Shown: piece after piece, positions 1 through 11,100 of the stretch
Layout of the letters: every line of letters starts with the position of its first letter
Numbering within the stretch: the stretch's first letter is position 1
From: Pseudorasbora parva
Taxonomy: Eukaryota; Chordata; Actinopteri; Cypriniformes; Gobionidae
Direction: 5' to 3'
NCBI RefSeq assembly: GCF_024679245.1
Contig: NC_090185.1
Location: forward strand, 29,944,670 to 30,008,669
Length of the DNA stretch: 64,000 nt
Notes under the pieces: model-generated
What the model was told of the DNA's origin: nothing
Database searches by the model: none
The model's input: only the letters and a program-made list of their open reading frames with translations
Made by a program: the position numbers and the translations under genes

Positions 1-759
1 GTTTTGATAGAAAAGTGTCAGAAAACACAGTGCATCTCAGTTTGCTCTGTATGAGGCTGCATGGCAGCAGACCAGTCAGAGTGCCCATGCTGTCCACCGC
101 CAATCACGTGCCCACTGCGCATGACTATTTTGAATAATACTACCCATTGGTTTAATGGAAAGATAACAATTGAAATTCCACATCAAGTGAATGAAACACA
201 GCTATGAAGGCTTCAGGTCAAAGCTCTGCAAACTTTTGAAGAACAATCAAACTGAATGCCTCTGTGTACTTCAGAAACAGTTTGATGATTATAGGCATCA
301 AAACAATTTGTCTATATTCTAAAACAACATGTAAAACAATATGCTATGATGCTAATAAGTATAATACAGAAAATGTCAAAAAGAAGATAAATACAAACCT
401 GACAAAAGAGGAAAATACCACCAACACATTAACATGGTACTTTATAGCCTTTTCTGCTTCATTGTCATTTTAACATCTTTTTATTGTGTGCAAACATGTA
501 TATGTCTGTAATTTAATGTTAGCAATGCTTTTGCAAAGTAAAGATTTTTCCTATGCCAATAAAGCCTCGATTCTTGAATGTATTCACATTATAATAAAGT
601 AAAAGAGTAATACAGTAAAACAAATGTGTGTGTGCCGATAAAATCAAAAAGTTCAACTAAATTAAAACACAAGCAACACACAACCAAACCGACTTCTGAT
701 ACTGTGGGTTATAAACACAGTTTGAAAGGCAAATTCATGACAAGGCTGTGAGCTTCTGG
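1..759. other. Unassigned non-coding stretch with polyadenylation-like signals
   Basis: I see no convincing gene here. The only frame of any length (264-473) is low-complexity and AT-rich, with no recognisable domain. Two AATAAA-type hexamers lie near 558 and 592, after AT-rich sequence resembling a 3' UTR or the tail of an old retroelement. No terminal repeats were found. Confidence 0.3.
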
Positions 760-769
760 TTTCTCTCTC

Positions 770-1885
770 TTTTAGTTTCTCTGTAGGTCAGAATGAGGAT
801 ATAGAATAAACAACACACACTGTACCTGCCCTCTCACTCGCTCATCTAGTCTGATGACAATCTGCTCATAGTTTCTCCTCCCATCAGATAATATCAGCCC
901 AGAGTCTCTCAGCTCTTGTTCAGTCTGCCAGGATGAACACAACAGAAAGGAACTGTGAGGAAGAGCTTACTGGATTGAGCACAGATAGGACACAGAAAAC
1001 ATGTAATATCTTGTTGTAGAAGATTCATTTGTTAATTCATATTTGAAAAACATTTGTAAAAGCCAGACTGTATTTCCCTGATGTTTTCAATTCTCTGTAG
1101 GTCAGAATAAAGATGTTACTGGAAACAATAAGCTAAAGTCATGACGAGACAGAGTATTAAAGACTCAATAACAGCAGGAATATTTGAGACGTCATTCAGA
1201 GAAATGTTTGACTGGATCCAGAACACAACGCTTCCTCAGAGGCGTTTAAGAAAGAAGCTTAAGGCTCATCCTCATGTAAGTCTGAGGACATTTATTCACA
1301 GCTGTTCAATGTTGCATCAGACGGAAGGATGACCCCCCCCCCCCCCACACACACACACACACCCCCACACACACACACAGACGACGTATGAATTAACAGA
1401 TCATTTAGGCAGTAAAAACAGTTAAAGTACATTCCCAGAAGTTATTACACATCACATGATTACATTTTTTATAAATAATTATTATTATTGTTAAGTGTTT
1501 TGTGTGAAACTTGATCTAATTTAGTTAAAGTTTATTGCATATTTTTAGTGTTGTTTGTTGAATAGACCACTTCTACGGTGCCACCTGCATTATTATGGTG
1601 TTTTTTGTTGTTTTTTTACATTAAGGAAAATACAAAATTTTAAAGTTAAAGTAGTAACATTTACCACTTTATGAAATATAGTTTGGCATCCTGTAAAACT
1701 TGAACAATGTCACTGTATTTTTTCACTGTGATTTTCTTTCTAAATTTAACAAGATATGTTTTACAGTCTTTTCTCACTATTGATGATGATAATCTAAGAT
1801 TTTCTTTTATTGATGAATTAATGTGGAGATATGACAGACAGATGATTGGAGATAAAAATGACTAAAATCAGAAGCATTATGATAA
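770..1885 (+). pseudogene. Decayed two-exon gene copy 1 (unknown family)
   Basis: This segment aligns by eye with 47350-47960 (same strand) and in part with 20985-21495 (opposite strand). A first exon starts at the ATG at 933 (begins MNTTERNCEEELTGL) and reaches a GTAAT donor at about 1002, where the last exonic base is T rather than the G seen in copy 3. A second exon follows the acceptor CTCTGTAG at 1100 and ends at a CAT/GTAAGT donor near 1275. Read across the junction, exon 2 hits TGA at 1142-1144, although the following sequence still encodes the shared SIKDS...FREMFD...LRKKL peptide in another register. The family is not recognised. Similarity with copy 2 continues through the intron to about 1885, so the duplications were genomic rather than retroposed. 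Confidence 0.5.
1333..1379. repeat. C-run and (CA)n microsatellite
   Basis: About 14 C residues are followed by CA dinucleotide runs with a CCCCC interruption. It lies just after the decayed exon and has no coding role. Confidence 0.9.
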
Positions 1886-1907
1886 TAATAATGATGCAAA
1901 TTCAGCT

Positions 1908-1949
1908 GAAGGTCAGGAGTCTTGAATATAAGTACATCTGAGAAAACGA
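1908..1949 (+). repeat. Left arm of a ~40-bp inverted repeat flanking the hAT-like element
   Basis: The segment around AGGTCAGGAGTCTTGAATAT is matched in inverted orientation at 6088-6131 with a 3-base gap. The pair brackets the hAT-like element, so it may mark an older element into which the hAT inserted. No clean TSD was found outside it. Confidence 0.5.
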
Positions 1950-2094
1950 ATCTGCGGATGTCGAATCTGTTCAAGTAATTCTGTCGACGTGACGAAGCTG
2001 AACGGAAGCTGAGGGGTTACGCTACTTTCTTTTCAAAAGTAGTCATTTAACCTAATCTCGAAAGTAATTGTGTGCAATATAAGTTGTGTATTGA

Positions 2095-5000
2095 CAGAGC
2101 CGATCCTGAACTCCCTGGGACCCTAAGCAAAATTCTGCTAAGGGGCCCTCTTTCCTGACCCGTGAGCTATTTAAACCATTAGCCATTGCAATGCAGTTAC
2201 ACCTGACACTTTAGTGCTCCCAATACAATCCTCCCTCATTTGAACAAAACAGTCAGAGAATGAGGTTCAAACAAACAATATTTATTAAAGAGTATTTTCT
2301 ATAGAATCTGAAGATAGTACTTGCTGAAGACGGCTTTACTATTGGTGAATCGGGCTGTACTGGGTCTGTGCTAGTGCTGGCTGAGGCTGGATGTGGATCA
2401 TCTGGGTCTGTGCTAGTACTGGCTGAGGCTGGATGTGGATCATCTGGGTCTGTGCTAGTGCTGGCTGAGGCTGGATGTGGATCATCTGGGTCTGTGCTAG
2501 TACTGGCTGAGACTGGATGTGGATCATCTGGGTCTGTGCTAGTACTGCCTGAGGCTGGATGTGGATCATCTGGGTCTGTGCTAGTACTGCCTGAGGCTCG
2601 ATGTGGATCATCTGGGTCTGTGCTAGTGCTGGCTGAGGCTGGATGTGGATCATCTGGGTCTGTGCTAGTACTGGCTGAGACTGGATGTGGATCATCTGGG
2701 TCTGTGCTAGTACTGCCTGAGGCTGGATGTGGATCATCTGGGTCTGTGCTAGTACTGCCTGAGGCTCGATGTGGATCATCTGGGTCTGTGCTTGTACTGG
2801 CTGAGGCTGGATGTGGATCATCTGGGTCTGTGCTAGTGCTGGCTGAGGCTGGATGTGGATCATCTGGGTCTGTGCTAGTACTGGCTGAGGCTCGATGTGG
2901 ATCATCTGGGTCTGTGCTAGTACTGCCTGAGGCTGGATGTGGATCATCTGGGTCTGTGCTAGTACTGCCTGAGGCTCGATGTGGATCATCTGGGTCTGTG
3001 CTAGTGCTGGCTGAGACTGGATGTGGATCATCTGGGTCTGTGCTAGTGCTGGCTGAGGCTGGATGTGGATCATCTGGGTCTGTGCTTACTGGCTGAGGCT
3101 GGATGTGGATCATCTGGGTCTGTGCTAGTACTGCCTGAGGCTGGATGTGGATCATCTGGGTCTGTGCTAGTACTGCCTGAGGCTGGATGTGGATCATCTG
3201 GGTCTGTGCTAGTACTGCCTGAGGCTCGATGTGGATCATCTGGGTCTGTGCTAGTGCTGGCTGAGACTGGATGTGGATCATCTGGGTCTGTGCTAGTACT
3301 GGCTGAGACTGGATGTGGATCATCTGGGTCTGTGCTAGTACTGGCTGAGGCTGGATGTGGATCACCTGGGTCTGTGCTAGTACTGGCTGAGGCTGGATGT
3401 GGATCATCTGGGTCTGTGCTAGTGCTGGCTGAGGCTGGATGTGGATCATCTGGGTCTGTGCTAGTACTGGCTGAGACTGGATGTGGATCATCTGGGTCTG
3501 TGCTAGTACTGCCTGAGGCTGGATGTGGATCATCTGGGTCTGTGCTAGTACTGCCTGAGGCTCGATGTGGATCATCTGGGTCTGTGCTTGTACTGGCTGA
3601 GGCTGGATGTGGATCATCTGGGTCTGTGCTAGTGCTGGCTGAGGCTGGATGTGGATCATCTGGGTCTGTGCTAGTACTGGCTGAGGCTCGATGTGGATCA
3701 TCTGGGTCTGTGCTAGTACTGCCTGAGGCTGGATGTGGATCATCTGGGTCTGTGCTAGTACTGCCTGAGGCTCGATGTGGATCATCTGGGTCTGTGCTAG
3801 TGCTGGCTGAGACTGGATGTGGATCATCTGGGTCTGTGCTAGTGCTGGCTGAGGCTGGATGTGGATCATCTGGGTCTGTGCTTACTGGCTGAGGCTGGAT
3901 GTGGATCATCTGGGTCTGTGCTAGTACTGCCTGAGGCTCGATGTGGATCATCTGGGTCTGTGCTAGTGCTGGCTGAGACTGGATGTGGATCATCTGGGTC
4001 TGTGCTAGTGCTGGCTGAGGCTGGATGTGGATCATCTGGGTCTGTGCTAGTACTGGCTGAGGCTGGATGTGGATCATCTGGGTCTGTGCTAGTACTGGCT
4101 GAGGCTGGATGTGGATAATCTGGGTCTGTGCTTACTGGCTGAGGCTGGATGTGGATCATCTGGGTCTGTGCTTGTACTGGCTGAGGCTGGATGTGGATCA
4201 TCTGGGTCTGTGCTTGTACTGGCTGAGGCTGGATGTGGATCATCTGGGTCTGTGCTTACTGGCTGAGGCTGGATGTGGATCATCTGGGTCTGTGCTAGTA
4301 CTGCCTGAGGCTGGATGTGGATCATCTGGGTCTGTGCTAGTGCTGGCTGAGGCTGGATGTGGATCATCTGGGTCTGTGCTTGTACTGGCTGAGGCTGGAT
4401 GTGGATCATGGGTCTGTGCTAGTACTGGCAGATGATCCACCATCTCCTCTATGTACAAACTTAAGCATAGCACTTGCAAATTATAGATACATTTTATAAG
4501 CAGCATCAGACCCATTCAAACTGGGTCCCCCAGATTTCCTTGTATACATTTTCAAATATAAAATACTATTTAAACTACGGCTTGGCTCTTGTAATGTTTA
4601 ACAAACTAGTGATTCAGATATCAAGAATCTGTGAGTGATGACATCATTGTTGATATTCACTTTTGTACAAGTGAACATGTAATCCCCGATATCAAAAGAT
4701 GTTACTAGTAAAAATTCCATACCTAATATCAACAATTCATATTGTAAATAGTGAACATTTATTTATTGACATTAAAAATTCATAAATTGTGAATGAATAA
4801 AAGCTAAAATGGCTTGCCATAGGATGCTACTGTGTTTTATATTATGCATGTTAAAGCACTATTTGATTTATTGTTATTATTTACTGAGGGATGTGCATCC
4901 ATATGTCCAGCTAATTAATATCAACATTTAACATTTTAATATAGCCTATAAATCAATAGTCAATCAATGTGAAATTGTCAATACAGCTGCTTTCCATCTT

Positions 5001-5676
5001 GCATAATTTGTGCAGTAGTTTAGAGTTGTAACTAAACATTGACTAAGACTAGATAATCATTGTCTTGTTTTAAAAGTATGTAGTCTATGTGCACTTATGA
5101 TGAGGAGGAGGACCATCACGGCCATAAATTTTTCTTTCGGTCTGGTATCCACACAGATATTTCTTTTGGAAAATATGCGTTTCATTTCGTGCACGCGCAT
5201 ATGAACGCATGTTCATGCGCGACGCGGATCTTTTCCGAGCTGCAGTAAACAAACACCGTTGCCGTTTGTCAAAAAATAAATAAAATTAATTTTATTTCTG
5301 AGGCACAAAGACACAGAACACAGCCCTGAAAGCGGCTGGCATTAGCTAGCTAGACAGACCAAGAGATGCATAGCCTGCCTGTCCAGTTTAGCAAGACAAC
5401 AGAAGAGATGCACATCAACTTAACTTTACTGTTATATACTGACATCAAACTCGGAGAGGAGAGAACACAAGTTTACCTGATTGCTGTTCCTGCAATTCAC
5501 TCTCATGGTGTTTTTTTCCCCCTCTTTTCATGGCCAGAAGGATAATTCCGCTTAATTTTATCATCAGAGTTTAACATTGATTGACGCGCTTTGACACGAG
5601 GGGGAGGCGGGGCCTTGAGTAAATTGCGGGGCCCTACGCAGCTTGCGTAGTGAGCATATAGGGCTGTTCGGCTCTG
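2095..5676. mobile_element. hAT-like non-autonomous DNA transposon carrying a minisatellite
   Basis: The termini are inverted: CAGAGCCGATC at 2095 and the reverse complement of CAGAGCCGAAC ending at 5676. The element is flanked by an exact 8-bp direct repeat TGTATTGA (2087-2094 and 5677-5684), the TSD length of hAT elements. Both ends contain GGGCCC-type subterminal motifs, also common in vertebrate hATs. No transposase frame is visible; about 2.06 kb of the interior is the 42-bp tandem array, and 4440-5560 is AT-rich non-coding sequence. It is therefore non-autonomous and would need a transposase in trans. The superfamily rests on the TSD and termini only. Confidence 0.8.
2367..4430. repeat. 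42-bp minisatellite, about 49 copies
   Basis: The unit is 42 bp (CTGGCTGAGGCTGGATGTGG plus ATCATCTGGGTCTGTGCTAGTA), with variants GCCTGAGG, GAGACT and GGCTCG. A few 40-bp units lack two bases (GTGCTTACTGG for GTGCTAGTACTGG), for instance near 3085, 3880, 4130 and 4255. Because 42 is a multiple of 3, long open frames arise on both strands (VLVLAEAGCGSSGS on plus; TDPDDPHPASASTS and IHIQPQPALAQTQM on minus), and each 40-bp unit shifts frame. A higher-order duplication of about 796 bp is visible, with the rare variant GCTTGTACTGG recurring at 2791 and 3587. The array lies wholly inside the hAT-like element. Confidence 0.95.
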
Positions 5677-5684
5677 TGTATTGA

Positions 5685-7546
5685 TAATATTTGACCATCA
5701 GGATGATCAGGTATGCTTGTTGAATGCAGATCGAAACGCTGTTTGTACGCATATCACACTCGTTGCTCGTGTTTAGCCTGCTGTGTTTGTGAAATGGTTT
5801 ATTCAACATAGAATTTAATATTTTAATTGTTGTTAAAACGTGTGAATTGGTTAATTAATAATTAGAAAGTTTAGAATGGGTTTATCTGCTGTAACAATTA
5901 TTCTGATTAAGTTTTTAACAGTTTGCATTATCATTTTTATTTTGTCATTGTACATGTGCATGTAGGTTTAATAGTAGTTTGATATAGCCTAGTAGTATAT
6001 CATAGTGATAATGATATTGTATAGATATTGTATAGAAGTGTCTTATGTTAGAAATAGAGTGTAATATGCAGGACCGAGTGTGTTGCATCGTTTTCTCAGA
6101 TGTACTTCAGTATATTCAAGACTCCTGACCTCACTCCGCCCAACTCAATCTCACGCCAAATTGCCAAACCTGCTTTTGATATTAAACAAAGCTATAAGCT
6201 TTAATTTTTTTAAATGTGTTTTAATGAAATTCAAACAATAAATAGCGTTTTGGCGCTAATGTGGCATAATGTTAAAGCCAGAGGCGTTGAAAAGCGGAGT
6301 TGCATGCTCTAGTCTCCCTGCGGCGCGCGCTGGTCACGTGGCCCATGAGCGCTCAATACTTCTAGCGCTGTGCCAATGCATTTGAATGGCTTAAGCGGAT
6401 ACACAACAGTTTCACCATATAGATGTTTGCTGCAAGTTTTGGTAAACAGTACAGCATAGTGTTAGTGTGTATCGATTATTAAGTCATATTAAGCCATATT
6501 TACAGGATCGTTTTATTATGGAGAGTGATAGAGATGCAACATTGTAACATTCATGTTATTCTTGTATTTAGCCCTCAGGTATTCCTTACTAATTGGTCAC
6601 ACTCATACTCTTTAAATTATATTTATTGAATATTTGGAGGAGATCTTATGGTACTAAATACTATTTGTGCAATAATTATTGTCAATAAATGACCACTTAA
6701 AATATTTTTCTTCTTATATTTGTATATATTTCTTCTAATATTTATATTACAATTAGTGTAGTAATTAATGTTAAAATAGAGAATTCCAATTCAAAGAGGC
6801 AAATTAGAGTCATTTTGTGGCTTAAAAATATTAATGTTTATTTGTAATGTCATTAGGTGCCTTATGGCTCTTTAATAAATATACATGTATCTAATCTAGT
6901 TGCTCAAAAATATATTGCAGTCTTTGCAGTCTAATAAATATTTAGATATGATGATCAAACACTAGATTTCTTTAAATGTGAAATTTCAAAACTTGAATAA
7001 CTTGTATCCTAATTTGTAATGAATAATGATACTTAAGCACTCACAAGTGAATATTAAGGAATGGCACATATAATTTGACCCAAGAAATGTTTAAACTAGT
7101 GCTAAAACAAACATATTTTTTCTTACCATGTACAGTATATATACTAGACATAAACTGTAACTGAATCAAGATCAAAAGCATTACGCATCCCCCCCCCCCC
7201 CCCCCCCGGCCCCCAAAAAATCTCACTCCAACCTGAACTTAAAAGTTGGCAATCCTGTGTTAACAGATGAGTGCATTCACACCGGCAGCAGAGGCAGCGC
7301 AGCGGCGCGTAGCAGGAGCAGAGCAGAAGCTCACGATAAATTAAAGCCACAGTATATTGTTCAAAATTAACCTGGTTAACATGAAAAATTACACATTTAA
7401 CCATGAAATAATTTAGTGAAGTGTTCCGTGTGTTTCTCAGTCACCATATGACATCCGGCGCTGTGGGAAAAAAAAAAGTTCTACACAAAAACCGAAGTCA
7501 CTGCCATAAGTTTTTTGCCTGATCTACAAAACTAATTTTAAATAAT
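5685..7546. other. AT-rich gene-free sequence with a C homopolymer
   Basis: No coding feature is supported. A run of about 18 C residues lies near 7190-7207 and produces spurious glycine-rich minus-strand frames. A GC-rich patch with GCGCGC and CACGTG lies at 6320-6340, but nothing else suggests a promoter. Confidence 0.4.
6088..6131 (-). repeat. Right arm of the ~40-bp inverted repeat
   Basis: The reverse complement contains GGTCAGGAGTCTTGAATATAC and GTACATCTGAGAAAACGA, matching 1908-1949. See the left arm for interpretation. Confidence 0.5.
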
Positions 7547-7550
7547 GTAT

Positions 7551-7862
7551 TGTAATGCTTGTGTCCGGGTGAAAAATGCGGATAGCTCACTTAATATAAC
7601 CTGGAGTGGATGCAAACACGGAGGCGATTAACGTCAAACATGTCGCGCTTTATTCCCCGCTGAACTCTCATCACAACTCCATTTCCTTCCACAGCATTAC
7701 TCAATAAAACAAAAATACCTGACTGTCAGCAACAGAAAAACAGAGAATAATCCCCACGCATGGGAGCTCAAAAACTCTGCGCACATACACAAGATGCAGA
7801 ACTCGTTCACAGGGAGCGCGCGCAGCTCTTAAAGGGGCCACACTATATTTCTACTCGTTACA
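7551..7862 (-). repeat. 3' LTR of the young Gypsy element
   Basis: 312 bp, TGTAATGC...CGTTACA in plus orientation, with TG...CA ends. It appears identical to the copy at 13788-14099. It is the 3' LTR because the element is transcribed on the minus strand. Confidence 0.95.
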
Positions 7863-7874
7863 TATTTCCCCCGG
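7863..7874 (-). other. Polypurine tract of the young Gypsy element
   Basis: On the minus strand the bases just upstream of the 3' LTR read CCGGGGGAAATA, a purine-rich run abutting the LTR as expected for the plus-strand DNA primer. Confidence 0.75.
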
Positions 7875-8152
7875 CCAGAAAAAAGGCTGCCCTCAGCCGT
7901 ACACAGCAGAGTGAGCACTTGTACTTAACAACTACTCATACATGACTTAGTTGAAAAGTTAACAAGACATAGGGGTAGATAATGCACAGGCAGTACAAGC
8001 ATACATGTTCACACTGCATACATTAGTTTAGTAACACTCAAGAAAGTATGCCCACAACACAAAAATTAAATTCTCACCTCTTCTTAGTTGGGAACCATGA
8101 ACATACAACATTTTTAAACATCAGTCTAACTTTGTTTGTCATTCTGTCATTC

Positions 8153-11100
8153 TTACGAGTCAAACCTTTGCGTATGGTAAGGATTAGTCCACTTATTCAT
8201 TGTCCAGTCAGAAGTAATTCTAGGGGCTCGTCTCGGTCTCAGTCTATAACGCCCCTGACCCTGACTTACAATTTCAGGAACAACTGCGTCAGATGTAAAG
8301 TCATAGACATCCCCATCATCAACACTGTCTGGTACAAAGTCAAGTGAGAGTTCAGTACACTGCTTTTTTGAAGTTTCATCTGAGCTCTGATTCAAAGTTT
8401 CAGTTGAGCTGTCATTGTCAATCCTCTGGTCAGCATTACCAGATTCCTCTCTGTCTGCTTGAGAATCCACGTTTTCATTCAAAGGTAGTGACCTTTCAAT
8501 ACCACCACTGGAATTCGCTGTAGGCATGGCCATGTCCCGTGAATGAAACGGCTGGAGATTTACTACATGAAACACACCAGCATCTTCCCCAGTGTGTACA
8601 TTCGAAAGTTTGTAGTTGACACTCGACAGTTTCTTAGAGATGCGAAATGGTCCAGCATACACCGGGGCCAGCTTAGCCGTAAAATTTGCATCAGCGTCGG
8701 ATTTTGGATGGGTCTTAACCCTGACCAAGTCTCCCACAGCATATGACACTGTGCGTCGCTTTTGGTCGTAGTAATGCTTTCTTTTTGTATGGCTCTCCCC
8801 CAGAGCAGCTCTGGCATGATCGTGAGCAACTTTTAAAGAAGCTTTCAAGCTCTCAGGGTAAAGCATGTCAGGATCATCCACTCCATCCGTACTTGGTTGT
8901 GTTATCAAATCAAGTTGCGTCTCCAACTCACGGCCATATATCAACATCGCAGGAGAGTGACCTGTGCTCTCATGGGGTGCAGTACGAAGAGCAAAACAGA
9001 TTTGTGGAAGATACTTGTCCCACGAAGTGTGCTTGTCCCCCACATACGCACGTATGGCAGTTTTAAGCGTGCGGTTTACTCTCTCAGTTGCGTTTGTTTG
9101 TGGGTGGTACGCTGTTGTCAGCCGGTGTTCGGTACCGAGGGCACCCACTACATGCTCAAAAAGACTGCTCACAAATGGGGTTCCTCGATCTGATATGAGG
9201 TAGGTTGGCGCACCATGCCGGGCAAATATCTCACTCAGAAACTTACTCGCTGCCACTTGAGCAGTTGCTGACCGTACTGCACTCACTTCTACCCACTTTG
9301 AAAAGTAGTCAACGAAGACGATTAGATACTCGTTTCCCCTCTGAGTACGAGGAAGTGGACCCACAAAATCCACACCTGTGTATTCCCAGGGTTTCACTGG
9401 CTTGATCGGAACCATCAGGCCTGCTGGTTTTCTTTGGCTCGGCTTCGTCAACTGGCACACAGGACATGATATAACATATTTTTTTACGTCTGCTGCCATT
9501 TTTGGCCAAAAGAACCTTTGTTTCAGCCTGGCTAGCGTTTTCGTCACGCCCAGGTGGCCAGCTGTAGGATGGTCGTGATAATATTTGAGTACAGTGGGTC
9601 GAATAACTGTTGGGACAAATAGCTTAAGCTGCTTCATTGGGTGGAGACTGCAGGTTATCTTTGGGTCTCTGAAATAAAGCAGACCATCATGAATGACATG
9701 CACTTCATCTGAGCCACCCTCTTCAAGGTTTCGAAGAAGACTGCCAACCACTGGGTCTTCATTCTGTAACTGCCTCAACTGCTCCCTGTCTGTGATTGCG
9801 ATTGAGGAGAGACTGCGCAGATCCAACCCAGCGATGACTGCATGTGGTGGAAGAATGTCAATAGGCCCCTCACACTGTGGCAGTGGACTGCGTGACAAAG
9901 CGTCTGGAACCTTATTCTGAACCCCCGGCCTGTGAATGATGTTAAAATCAAAATCCTGCAGACGCAAAGACCATCTTGCAAGTCGTCCAGAGGGGTTGGG
10001 ACGGGCCATCAGCCACTTCAGGCTGTTGTGGTCAGTATAAATGGTTACATGAAGGCCTTCAATGTAAGGTCTAAAATGTTCTAGAGCCCAAATCACTCCC
10101 AAACACTCCTTCTCGGGCGTCGAGTAAGGCCTTTCTGCTTTGTGCAATGTTCTGCTTGCGAAAGATACAACCACATCTCGCCCCATGTCATCCTTCTGCA
10201 TCAGGGCCGCACCAAGTCCTAAGTCACAAGCGTCAGTGTGGACAAAAAATGGGCGTGTGAAATCAGGGAGGCACAGAATTGGTTCAGACGTAAGGCAGCT
10301 TTTCAAGTAATCCATCGAAGCCTGACAACTATCATCCCAGTTGAATGGCGTCTCCTTTCTGGTGAGCTTGAAAAGTGGCTCTGCTTTTTGTGCATAACTT
10401 GGAATGAATCGTCTGTAATAGCTTGTGAGGCCTAGAAATCCTCTCACTTGTTTCAGATCCGTTGGCGTTCTGAAACCTGTGACTGCTTCCACCTTTTTCG
10501 GATCAGGAGAAATACCATCCGGAGTGACCCTGTATCCTAAGAAGATGAGTTCATTCAAGCAGAACTGACACTTCTTTAGCTTGAGTGTAAGACCAGCTGA
10601 CTTAAGTCTTGACAGGACTTCCCGGAGGTCTTGTAAGTGTTGCTCAAAGGTCGGAGATGCAATAACGATATCATCGAGATATACTGCGCAACACTTGTAA
10701 ATCAAGCCAGCGAGAACATTGTTCATCACCCTCTGAAATGTAGCTGGGGCGTTACAGAGACCAAAAGGGAGAACTTTGAATTGAAATAGGCCACAGTGTG
10801 ATGCGAAAGCTGTCTTTGGCCTTGACTGTTTTTCAACTGACACCTGCCAGTACCCCCGAGACAAATCAAGAGTCGAAAGAAATTTTCCATGAGCCAGAAA
10901 ATCCAACGATTCGTCGACCCTGGGCAGAGGGTAAGAATCCTTAAGTGTCAGTTGATTAAGGCCTCTGTAGTCTACGCAAAACCTGTGCTCTCCACAAGGC
11001 TTTTTGACAATTACCACGGGTGCAGCCCACGGGCTGGAAGACGGCTCGATAAGGTTTTCTTCCAGCATCATCTGAATCTGTTCCTCAATGATTTGTTTCT

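Noticed and set aside
2367..4430. CRISPR-like array
   Set aside because: Units are contiguous with no unique spacers, and the genome is vertebrate.
2253..4515. Long open frames (up to 538 residues) across the 42-bp array on both strands
   Set aside because: They exist in several frames at once because 42 is divisible by 3, shift at 40-bp units, and lack splice or promoter context. They are by-products of the minisatellite.
7041..7404. Glycine-rich minus-strand frames
   Set aside because: They arise from the C homopolymer at about 7190-7207.
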